Positions 8,227 to 15,701 of a stretch of 16,410 nucleotides of DNA are shown one piece after another. Every line of letters starts with the position of its first letter. The stretch's first letter is position 1. The stretch is taken from positions 1 to 16,410 of the forward strand of contig JAFRMM010000122.1 of assembly GCA_017430675.1 (NCBI GenBank). The letters run 5' to 3'. The notes beneath the pieces are model-generated. The model saw nothing but the letters and a program-made list of their open reading frames with translations. It was not told the DNA's origin and did no database searches. The stretch comes from Prevotella sp. (GTDB lineage: Bacteria; Bacteroidota; Bacteroidia; Bacteroidales; Bacteroidaceae). A program made the position numbers and the translations under genes.

Positions 8227-9099
8227 ATGCGACAAAAGATCTTATTACTGTCTGTAGCCGCTGCGATGGCTACCCTCGGCACTCATGCCCAGACAGACAT
8301 TTCGCTTGACAGCGAGGCCATGTATTTTGAGATTGACGATCTGCCCAATGCCGTCAATTGGCTGCCGGCACCGCCCGAACCGAATTCCACACAGTTCGCC
8401 TACGACCTTACCCAGTATATGTGGGGCAAGGGGGAGCGCCTGAACGAGGAACGTGCCCAGCAGGCCATCGACAACGGCGTGACGGATATGAACGACATGG
8501 CCGTACAGTTCAGCAAGCCTTTCGGCATGGAGATCTCGAAGGAGAAGACACCCTGCATCTTCAATGTGCTCAACCGGGGGATGCTTACCGTACGCCTCTG
8601 CGCCACGAAGCCCAAGACAGCGATTACGCGCCTACGGCCCTACGTCCGTTACAACGAGTCCACCCTGATACCTGACGACGAAGAAACTCTGCGCGAGAAC
8701 GGATCATATCCATCCGGCCATGCCATACGGGGATGGACGACGGCCCTGTTGCTCTGCGAAATCAATCCTGATGCTCAGGACGACCTCCTGGCGCTCGGCT
8801 ACCAGTGGGGGCAGAGCCGTGTCATCGCAGGCTACCATTGGCAGAGCGACGTTGACGCGGCACGGCTTCTGGCTTCCGCAGGCTATGCGCGGCTCCACAC
8901 CAACCAACAGTTCCTGGCCGACATGGCTGCTGCCTGTGAAGAATATGCCCAGTTGACAGGAAAAACCTCAAACGTCGAATCTGCCAGGGCCGCCAAGCCC
9001 GCCCGCTCTGCCGCCATCTATAACCTGGCTGGCGAGCAACTCAATGAAGAGTCGCATACCGGGGTGTACATCCAGAACGGGAAGAAATACATCAAGTGA
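8227..9099 (+). CDS. Class A non-specific acid phosphatase (PAP2 superfamily) with C-terminal sorting-like tail
   Basis: A 290-residue secreted phosphatase with a cleavable signal peptide ending near THAQ (about residue 22). The PAP2 signature is complete: K130-x6-R137-P138, GSYPSGH with H165, and S197-R198-x5-H204-x3-D208. GSYPSGH is the hallmark of class A bacterial acid phosphatases (PhoN/PhoC), which remove phosphate from nucleotides and other esters in the periplasm. The enzyme body ends near residue 245. The extra 45 residues end in IYNLAGEQLN and TGVYIQNGKKYIK, a pattern common at the ends of Prevotella/Bacteroides exported proteins and similar to short type-9-secretion sorting tails; whether it works as one is not shown by the sequence. 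The gene follows the amide hydrolase by 42 nt and precedes the next lipoprotein by 14 nt. Confidence 0.93.
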   Translation: MRQKILLLSVAAAMATLGTHAQTDISLDSEAMYFEIDDLPNAVNWLPAPPEPNSTQFAYDLTQYMWGKGERLNEERAQQAIDNGVTDMNDMAVQFSKPFGMEISKEKTPCIFNVLNRGMLTVRLCATKPKTAITRLRPYVRYNESTLIPDDEETLRENGSYPSGHAIRGWTTALLLCEINPDAQDDLLALGYQWGQSRVIAGYHWQSDVDAARLLASAGYARLHTNQQFLADMAAACEEYAQLTGKTSNVESARAAKPARSAAIYNLAGEQLNEESHTGVYIQNGKKYIK

Positions 9100-9113
9100 G
9101 CCTAATTACACAA

Positions 9114-10019
9114 ATGAAAATTAAATTATTATTTTTTTTCATCGCTTGCAGTGCAATGATGCTGACATCGTGCAGCAGTAACGAAGACCATCCGGATCCC
9201 ATGCCAGAGCCTGGTTCTGTCGTGTGGGAGAATGGTGTGTTGCCTGGCCGCTTCACTGTCAATGCCGAGGGACTGCAAGTGCAGTTCGCCCAGGGCAATC
9301 TGCAGTATCAGGCTTCATCGCATACATGGCGATTTGCCGAACACCAATATGACATTGTGGGTAATGCCACAATCGGCAATGTGTATGAAAACGGCGTGAA
9401 GAGCGACAATAGGGCTATCAGTAGTGACTACGACGGCTGGATCGACCTCTTTGGCTGGGGCACTGGTACCAATCCCACACTTGCCACCACAAAGACTGAG
9501 GACTACATCGTCTATAGCGAATGGGGCGACAATGTTATCCAGAACAGCACAGGAAACACATGGCGTACGATGACAAGCGAGGAAAATGTCTATCTGTTTC
9601 ACGACAGGACAAATGCTGCCAAACTCTTTGGCTTAGGTTCTGTGGACGGTGTGAACGGCGTGATCCTTCTGCCTGACGACTGGAGGATGCCTGCTGGTCT
9701 GTCTTATACGCCCAGTACTACAAAAGGACTCGAATGGAATGGCACATACTATTTCAACGAAAACGCTGACAATTATTCTCATAACACCTACACAACAGCC
9801 GAATGGAGGGTGATGGAGTCTGCCGGTGCGGTTTTCCTGCCTGCAGCCGGCTATCGTGAAGGTACGAAAGTGTCTCTTGTAGGGAAAGCCATCGACTACT
9901 GGTTGGCTACGCAGAACGGGACCGCAGCGGGTGGCATCTCAGGCAACTCAAAGAGACTCCATCCTCACAGCGATGGCGACCTGTACTACGGAGATTGCGT
10001 CCGACTGGTACGGGAATAA
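9114..10019 (+). CDS. Prevotella-type repetitive surface lipoprotein (FISUMP/C-lectin-like)
   Basis: A 301-residue lipoprotein with signal segment ending MLTSC (lipid Cys at 20) and a Ser/Asn/Asp/Pro-rich linker. The body has motifs of a family that is multi-copy in gut Prevotella and Bacteroides: LPGRFTVN, VQFAQGNLQYQ, TWRFAEHQYDIVG, GWIDLFGWGTG, TWRTMTSEEN, GVNGVILLPDDW, GAVFLPAAGYR and the end CVRLVRE. Its last part resembles the SUMF1/C-type-lectin fold, like the FGE-like lipoprotein in the same operon. No enzyme residues are recognised; surface binding is a guess. The ATG at 9114 is chosen over an in-frame GTG at 9096 that overlaps the phosphatase stop, because the signal peptide begins properly with MKIKLLFFF. 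It is the last gene before the palindrome at 10024. Confidence 0.82.
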   Translation: MKIKLLFFFIACSAMMLTSCSSNEDHPDPMPEPGSVVWENGVLPGRFTVNAEGLQVQFAQGNLQYQASSHTWRFAEHQYDIVGNATIGNVYENGVKSDNRAISSDYDGWIDLFGWGTGTNPTLATTKTEDYIVYSEWGDNVIQNSTGNTWRTMTSEENVYLFHDRTNAAKLFGLGSVDGVNGVILLPDDWRMPAGLSYTPSTTKGLEWNGTYYFNENADNYSHNTYTTAEWRVMESAGAVFLPAAGYREGTKVSLVGKAIDYWLATQNGTAAGGISGNSKRLHPHSDGDLYYGDCVRLVRE

Positions 10020-10023
10020 TAGA

Positions 10024-10059
10024 GGGACGGTTCTTTCGTCGCAACGAAAGAACCGTCCC
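10024..10059. repeat. Perfect 16-bp-arm palindrome between convergent genes
   Basis: GGGACGGTTCTTTCGT (10024-10039) pairs perfectly with 10044-10059 around the loop CGCA. It lies 4 bp after the lipoprotein stop and 25 bp before the end of the convergent esterase gene. Neither side has a clear T tract, so it is not a classical terminator, though so strong a hairpin could end or protect both transcripts. It may be a member of a dispersed palindromic repeat family. Confidence 0.8.
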
Positions 10060-10084
10060 CCCTTGTTAGAAAAGCTGCTTTCTT

Positions 10085-11410
<1,326 letters not shown>

Positions 11411-11494
11411 TTAATTGTTACTTTTACACTTCTATGCTCTTTGACACGCCTTAAAGGGAAAAGTAAAATCGCCAGCGCTGTTTTTTATGGGAGA

Positions 11495-12397
11495 TTAACA
11501 TTTGGCTATTGACAAAAGGAAACCTACGCGATTTCCACTGTGTAGCCTTTCGGCAAGGTCGAGCATGCCCCCTTGCTGTATCATCATACGACGGCTCAGG
11601 GAGAGACCGATACCGCTGCCGCCTCTCTTTGTGGTGAAGAATGGCACGAAGAGCGACTGGCGGTTCTCTGCAGGGATGGGCAGACCGTCGTTTCCTATGT
11701 AGAGAATCAGGGGGACAGGTCCATGATTCCAATCGGTATCACGCGACTTACCTCTCTGATTCTCCATCACCTCGATGACGATCTTCCGGGCTTCGGCCTC
11801 CACTGCGTTCTTCGTCAGGTTTATCAGCACCTGACGCAGCATGCCGGTATCAGCACGGACGATGATGCCAGAGGGTATGCTGATCTCCCATGTCAGCATA
11901 GGATAGGCTCTGGTGATATCATCGAGCAGTGGGCGAAGATGTACATCTGCCAATACAGGCTTTTCCAATTCCGACATCTTACGGTAATTGGCTACGAACT
12001 CACTCAGATGACGGGAGGTGTCGTAGATGGCCTGAACACCCTCTTCGAGTGGGGTGCCTTCTACGTCCTTGCGGCTAAGCATCGACTGACTGATGCTGGT
12101 GATGGGTGCCGTGGCGTTCATCATCTCGTGGGTCAGCACGCGGGTGAGACGTTCCCATGACTCCACCTCGTTCTGATTTACCTGTTGGCGGATGGTCTCG
12201 CCGAGTTGGTTCAGCGTCTCCTGCATGGCACGCTCACCAGGCAACAGGCCGTCGGTAGGCAGACGGAAGGTGAAGTCACGGTTACGGATGGCCTCCTGCA
12301 TCAGATGGGCACGCAGTTTCAGTGAGCGCTGATGGCGCACAAACCATGCGATGCCAACCACTACCAGACAACCTATACCTATTATTATATATACCAT
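11495..12397 (-). CDS. Sensor histidine kinase, NtrB-like, without sensor domain
   Basis: A 300-residue histidine kinase. One hydrophobic segment (2-20) anchors it, followed directly by a dimerisation/phosphoacceptor domain with H90 in LTHEMMNATAP, an N box around INLTKN (192-197), a divergent G1 box (IGNDGLPIP, about 234-242) and FVPFFTTKRGGSGIGLSLSRR (250-270). The FFTTK-GGSGIGLSLSR pattern marks the Bacteroidetes NtrB-like group. There is no periplasmic or PAS sensor domain, so the signal must reach it through the membrane segment or another protein. A TAA stop lies in frame 15 nt upstream of the ATG, so the short N-terminus is not a start-choice error. It is 79 bp downstream of the response regulator on the same strand and is its evident partner. 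Confidence 0.93.
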   Translation of the reverse strand: MVYIIIGIGCLVVVGIAWFVRHQRSLKLRAHLMQEAIRNRDFTFRLPTDGLLPGERAMQETLNQLGETIRQQVNQNEVESWERLTRVLTHEMMNATAPITSISQSMLSRKDVEGTPLEEGVQAIYDTSRHLSEFVANYRKMSELEKPVLADVHLRPLLDDITRAYPMLTWEISIPSGIIVRADTGMLRQVLINLTKNAVEAEARKIVIEVMENQRGKSRDTDWNHGPVPLILYIGNDGLPIPAENRQSLFVPFFTTKRGGSGIGLSLSRRMMIQQGGMLDLAERLHSGNRVGFLLSIAKC

Positions 12398-12413
12398 TAT
12401 CTTTTTAAATTAT

Positions 12414-12473
12414 ACTACGAATTACACGAATTTCACGAATTATTATGCGCTGCTAATGAGTGTAATCCGTAGT
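12414..12473. repeat. Repeat-rich spacer between regulator and kinase genes
   Basis: Three 9-bp tandem units, ACGAATTAC, ACGAATTTC and ACGAATTAT, occupy 12417-12443. They are framed by an inverted repeat, ACTACGAATTACAC (12414-12427) and GTGTAATCCGTAGT (12460-12473), pairing 13 of 14 with a 32-nt loop. A hairpin here would lie in the regulator-kinase mRNA just after the regulator stop. Confidence 0.65.
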
Positions 12474-12476
12474 CGT

Positions 12477-13001
12477 TTAAAGTCGTTTCATCTTGTTGTA
12501 GAGGGTCTGACGGGTGATGCCAAGGAGTTCTGCGGCTTGTGAGAGATTGCCGTGACAGCGGTCGATGGTACGGCGGATATGGTCTTTCTCCATCTCGTCG
12601 AGCGTCACGATCTCGCTCTGCATGTCAAGTACATCCTTCAGTTTGCGCACCAGTTCATCATTGTCCCAGGGCTTGGTGATGAAGTCAGCAGCGCCGCTCT
12701 TCAGACCTTTGACTGCCAGCGAGACATCAGCGTAGGCTGTCAGCAACACAACAGGCATCTGCGGATGGTGCTTGCGGATGGTGCGCAACCAGAGCAGTCC
12801 CTCCTGTCCGCTGTTCACTCCCAGCGTGAAGTTCATGTCAAGCAATACCAGGCTGACATCTTCCTGTGCCAGCACTTTCAGGATGTCGTCGGGCTTTTCC
12901 AGCGTCAGGATGCGCTCGAAGGTCGAGGCCAGACAATAGCGCAGGGCCGTGAGTATGGCCGTGTTGTCATCGACGATTAATACGGTTCCGTAACTGTTCA
13001 T
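12477..13001 (-). CDS. Response regulator, receiver + Fis-type HTH without AAA+ domain
   Basis: A 174-residue DNA-binding response regulator. Receiver domain at 1-122: acidic pair D11/D12, phospho-acceptor D55 in LVLLDMNF, T88 and K110 in FITKPWD. The C-terminal 137-174 is a Fis-type helix-turn-helix (EKDHIRRTIDRC, GNLSQAAELLGITRQTLYNKM), the kind found at the end of NtrC-family activators. The sigma-54 AAA+ domain of about 240 residues that normally sits between is absent, and the junction reads smoothly with no frameshift. This gives a PrrA/RegA/ActR-like layout. It is first in the reverse operon with the kinase and divergent from the efflux operon, which it very probably controls. A palindrome at 13046-13062 is the likely binding site. 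It cannot activate sigma-54 polymerase itself. Confidence 0.93.
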   Translation of the reverse strand: MNSYGTVLIVDDNTAILTALRYCLASTFERILTLEKPDDILKVLAQEDVSLVLLDMNFTLGVNSGQEGLLWLRTIRKHHPQMPVVLLTAYADVSLAVKGLKSGAADFITKPWDNDELVRKLKDVLDMQSEIVTLDEMEKDHIRRTIDRCHGNLSQAAELLGITRQTLYNKMKRL

Positions 13002-13005
13002 GCTG

Positions 13006-13013
13006 CAAAATTA
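13006..13013 (-). promoter_or_regulatory. Possible -7 box of the response regulator gene
   Basis: On the reverse strand TAATTTTG (13013 to 13006) matches TAnnTTTG. Transcription would start almost at the ATG, giving a leaderless or nearly leaderless mRNA. No good -33 TTTG is seen at the right distance, so this is tentative. Confidence 0.35.
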
Positions 13014-13045
13014 CGAATAATCTGTCTAAAAGTCATACAATAAGG

Positions 13046-13062
13046 TGTCTAATTTTTAGACA
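13046..13062. promoter_or_regulatory. Candidate operator for the response regulator
   Basis: TGTCTAA-TTT-TTAGACA is a perfect 17-bp palindrome. A further half site, TGTCTAA, starts at 13023, exactly 23 bp (about two helical turns) away in the same orientation. The palindrome lies 26 bp upstream of the efflux -33 box, about 70 bp before the efflux transcription start, and about 50 bp upstream of the regulator's own start. It is in the right place for activation and self-regulation by a Fis-type HTH dimer. Confidence 0.65.
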
Positions 13063-13087
13063 ATCTGCCTTCTGACGGCCCCAAAAG

Positions 13088-13119
13088 TTTGCAATGTGGG
13101 AGATAAATACCTAACTTTG
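13088..13119 (+). promoter_or_regulatory. Bacteroidales promoter of the efflux operon
   Basis: TTTG at 13088-13091, then 20 bp, then TAACTTTG at 13112-13119: a near-ideal -33/-7 pair. Transcription would start near 13123-13126. This fixes the tolC-like start at ATG 13147, because the in-frame ATG at 13096 lies within the promoter. Confidence 0.8.
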
Positions 13120-13146
13120 CATCATCGAAAGAAAAAGAATAGAGAT

Positions 13147-14457
13147 ATGCGACAGACAGTATTTTATTGGTTATTGGCTATTGGCTATTGTCACTCTGGG
13201 GCGCAACCGTGGACGATGCGGCAGTGTATGCAGTATGCTGTGGAGCACAACCATGAGGTGAAGCGGGCTGCACTCGACCTCGACAACTACAAGGCCAGCA
13301 AGACGGGTGCCATTGGGCGTTTCCTGCCATACGTGGATGGTAATATAGGCACTCAGTACAACTTCGGCCGTGCCATTGACCCGGAGACCAATGGCTATAC
13401 GGACGTGAGTACCTTTTATAATGGCTACTCCCTGAGTGCCTCGCTGCCCGTGTTCGACGGTTTCAACCGTCTGTATGCGCTGAAAGCGGCCAAGGCCAGT
13501 GTGCTGATGGGGCGCGAGGCCCTGCGCCAGCAGCAAGACCAGACGGCTCTTAGCGTGCTTCAGGCATTTGCCAATGTGGCCTATTACGAGGGTCTGGTCA
13601 AGATGGCCGAGGAGAAGGTGGAGGAGACGGCACTACTGCTCAGGCAGACACGCGTGTTGGAAGAGGTGGGCCGTAAGAGCGCTGCTGATGTGGCGCAGGT
13701 GGAGTCGCAGCAGGCTGAGGCCGACTACGAACTGACCCGCCAGCAGAACCTCCTGGCTTCAGCACTGTTGGAATTGAAAAAAGACATGAACTATCCGTTG
13801 ACAGATAGCCTACGGCTCAGTGTCAACGAGATTACGGCTCGTGACCCACGAGATTACGGCTCGTTGCCGACGAGCCGTAATCTCGTTCCTGAACTGCAAC
13901 AAGCATATCATTCTATTCAGGTATCACGACATGAGTGGCGTCAGGCCCGTGCTTCTCTCTATCCATCTCTCTCTCTGAGTGCGGGTCTGAACACTACTTA
14001 CTATAAGACACTGCACTCCCAGACGGCAGCGGCTTTCGGTGATCAGTTGAAGAACAATATGGGTGAGTATATTGGAGCCACATTGAGTATTCCACTATTC
14101 AACCGTCTGCAGACGATTACCAGCATCCGCAAGGCGAAGAACAACTATCAGATGGCCTGTGAGGCCTACGAACAGAAACAGTTGGAACTGGAGAAACTGA
14201 GTCGTGAGGCCAAACAGGACTGGTTGGGCTATCAGAAACAGACGGTGCAGATGGAGAAGAAGGTGGAGGCCGACTCCCTGGCCTACCAACTGACGCGCCG
14301 CCAGTTTGAGGAAGGACTCTCTACGGCCATTGACCTGCGAACCACGTCAGCCCAACTGCTGAACTCAAAGGCCACCCTGCTGCAGTGTCAGTTGATGGTA
14401 ATGGTAAAAGAACAATTGGTAAGATATTACAATGGTGAAACGATATGGACAGAATAA
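13147..14457 (+). CDS. TolC-like outer membrane efflux protein
   Basis: A 436-residue outer-membrane channel of the OEP/TolC family, which carries substrates from an inner-membrane pump across the outer membrane. It starts with a signal peptide (MRQTVFYWLLAIGYCHSGAQ) followed by WTMRQCMQYAVEHNHEVKRA, the usual OEP beginning. Two helical repeats follow (about 30-225 and 250-430), with YGRAIDP-like FGRAIDPETNG, FDGFNRLYALKAAKA, and the second-half SIPLFNR. The signal peptide is encoded by a four-unit heptanucleotide tract. The linker at about 227-247 is encoded by three copies of a 17-bp motif that can form a hairpin. The start at 13147 is downstream of the promoter. The last 13 nt overlap the adaptor gene, so the two are translationally coupled. 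Confidence 0.93.
   Translation: MRQTVFYWLLAIGYCHSGAQPWTMRQCMQYAVEHNHEVKRAALDLDNYKASKTGAIGRFLPYVDGNIGTQYNFGRAIDPETNGYTDVSTFYNGYSLSASLPVFDGFNRLYALKAAKASVLMGREALRQQQDQTALSVLQAFANVAYYEGLVKMAEEKVEETALLLRQTRVLEEVGRKSAADVAQVESQQAEADYELTRQQNLLASALLELKKDMNYPLTDSLRLSVNEITARDPRDYGSLPTSRNLVPELQQAYHSIQVSRHEWRQARASLYPSLSLSAGLNTTYYKTLHSQTAAAFGDQLKNNMGEYIGATLSIPLFNRLQTITSIRKAKNNYQMACEAYEQKQLELEKLSREAKQDWLGYQKQTVQMEKKVEADSLAYQLTRRQFEEGLSTAIDLRTTSAQLLNSKATLLQCQLMVMVKEQLVRYYNGETIWTE
13164..13191 (+). repeat. Heptanucleotide tract in the tolC-like signal peptide
   Basis: Four 7-bp units: TTATTGG, TTATTGG, CTATTGG, CTATTGT. They encode most of the hydrophobic core YWLLAIGYC. The same kind of tract recurs at 14520-14547. 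Confidence 0.85.
13826..13886. repeat. Triple 17-bp repeat with hairpin inside the tolC-like gene
   Basis: ACGAGATTACGGCTCGT occurs at 13826-13842 and 13848-13864, and as an exact reverse complement at 13870-13886. Copies two and three form a perfect 17-bp stem with a five-base loop, TGCCG. The reading frame stays open, and the three copies encode different peptides (NEITAR, PRDYGS, TSRNLV). Confidence 0.9.
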
Positions 14458-15701
14458 TTGAAAAGACAAAGAAGCAAAAGGTGATGAAGTATTGGCCGTA
14501 TGTGGCTGGCGTAGTCTTGTTATTGGTTATTGGTTGTTGGTTATTGTTCGGCAATCACGCCTCGACGCTCAGAGTGAGCAAGGACGAACTGACTATCAGC
14601 GATGTGAGCCATGCCGAGTTCAAGGACTATGTGCGTACCAACGGACAGGTGCTGCCCATCCAGGTGGTGCAGATCTCACCTGAGGAAGGCGGCATCGTGA
14701 TGGAGAAGGTGGTCGAGGAGGGTACGATGGTGCATAAGGGTGATGTCATCGTCCGCCTGAGCAATTCCAACCTCGACCTCCAGATTCTGAATGCAGAGGC
14801 AGAACTGGCCGAGAAACAGAACCTGTTGCGAAACACCCAGGTGGCGATGCAGCAGGACCGTCTGAACAACCAGACGGAGCAGGCCCAATTAGATATGGAC
14901 ACTCAGCGCAAACAGCGCACCTTCGAGCAGAACAAGCGACTCTATCAGGAGAAACTCATCAGCAAGGAGGATTACCTGCAGTCGCAAGAGGACTACCAAC
15001 TCGCAGCCAAGAAGCGCTCTTTAGTGTCGAAGCGCCTGAAGCAGGATTCGATTTATCGCTCTGTGCAGATGGATCAGATGGAAGACAATCTGCAGAACAT
15101 GCGCAAAAACGTGGTTTTGGTGCGTCAGCGTAAGGACAAACTCGAAGTGCGCTCCGCCATCGACGGTGAGTTAGGCTTACTCAACGTGGAGTTAGGCCAG
15201 AGCATCCAGCCAGGCCAGAAGATTGGTCAGTTGAATGACCTCAGCGATTATAAAGTGCAGGCGCAGATAGACGAGCACTATATTGATCGCGTCCGTCAGG
15301 GACTGACGGCTACGTTTACCCGTGGCGACAAACAATACCAGTTGTTGGTGCGTAAGGTCTATCCAGAAGTCCGTGAGGGAAAGTTCCGTTGCGACTTCAT
15401 CTTCAAGGGCGAGCGCCCCGAGAATATCCGCACGGGCCAGACCTATTACATCGACCTCGAACTGGGTCAGCCCGAGCAGGCCATCCTCATCCCTCGCGGC
15501 ACTTTCTTCCAGACCACAGGCGGACAATGGATCTTTGTATTGGAAAAGAGTGGCACGAAAGCCTATCGTCGTAACATCCGCATAGGTCGCCAGAACCCGC
15601 AGCACTATGAAGTACTCGAAGGCTTGGAGCCAGGCGAGCGTGTCGTCACCAGCGGCTACGAGGCATTCAAGGATAATGAAGTGCTGAGCATCACCCAATG
15701 A
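14445..15701 (+). CDS. HlyD/MacA-like periplasmic adaptor protein
   Basis: A 418-residue membrane-fusion protein linking the inner-membrane transporter to the TolC-like channel. One N-terminal membrane segment (about 19-37, YVAGVVLLLVIGCWLLFG) is followed by the first half of a lipoyl-like domain (EGGIVMEKVVEEGTMVHKGDVIVRLSN). A long helical hairpin with heptad-like charge pattern runs at about 105-225. The second lipoyl half (RSAIDGELGLLNVELGQSIQPGQKIGQL), a beta-barrel domain and a membrane-proximal end (LEGLEPGERVVTSGYEAF) complete it. The domain order is that of the HlyD_D23/RND-MFP families used with MacB-type pumps. The ATG overlaps the tolC-like stop by 13 nt; an in-frame ATG at 14484 is a shorter alternative. 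The membrane segment is encoded by a heptanucleotide tract. Its TGA overlaps the next possible start (ATGA). Confidence 0.93.
   Translation: MDRIIEKTKKQKVMKYWPYVAGVVLLLVIGCWLLFGNHASTLRVSKDELTISDVSHAEFKDYVRTNGQVLPIQVVQISPEEGGIVMEKVVEEGTMVHKGDVIVRLSNSNLDLQILNAEAELAEKQNLLRNTQVAMQQDRLNNQTEQAQLDMDTQRKQRTFEQNKRLYQEKLISKEDYLQSQEDYQLAAKKRSLVSKRLKQDSIYRSVQMDQMEDNLQNMRKNVVLVRQRKDKLEVRSAIDGELGLLNVELGQSIQPGQKIGQLNDLSDYKVQAQIDEHYIDRVRQGLTATFTRGDKQYQLLVRKVYPEVREGKFRCDFIFKGERPENIRTGQTYYIDLELGQPEQAILIPRGTFFQTTGGQWIFVLEKSGTKAYRRNIRIGRQNPQHYEVLEGLEPGERVVTSGYEAFKDNEVLSITQ
14520..14547 (+). repeat. Heptanucleotide tract in the adaptor's membrane segment
   Basis: Four 7-bp units: TTATTGG, TTATTGG, TTGTTGG, TTATTGT. 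They encode LLVIGCWLL. Unit number, consensus and final TTATTGT/CTATTGT variant parallel the tract at 13164-13191. Confidence 0.85.

Noticed and set aside
9096..9113. GTG start overlapping the phosphatase stop for the surface lipoprotein
   Set aside because: It adds six residues before a standard lipoprotein signal peptide that begins at ATG 9114.
5498..10019. Diversity-generating retroelement target (variable C-type-lectin-like domains)
   Set aside because: The folds would fit, but there is no reverse transcriptase, template repeat or matching variable repeat in the window.
10024..10070. Rho-independent terminator
   Set aside because: The hairpin is strong but no T tract follows on either strand, so it is listed as a repeat with possible terminator function only.
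13077..13093. Sigma-54-like -24/-12 promoter (GG then TTGCA) upstream of the tolC-like gene
   Set aside because: The GG and GC are separated by 12 bases instead of 10, the flanking match is poor, and a near-ideal Bacteroidales -33/-7 promoter overlaps the site.
13096..13146. Longer N-terminus for the tolC-like protein from ATG 13096
   Set aside because: This ATG lies inside the promoter, before the likely transcription start, and would bury the signal peptide behind 17 charged residues.
14492..14683. Separate small protein beginning in the heptanucleotide region of the adaptor gene
   Set aside because: Its hydrophobic stretch is the expected result of a 7-nt repeat read in another frame. 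The rest is a shadow of the adaptor coding sequence.
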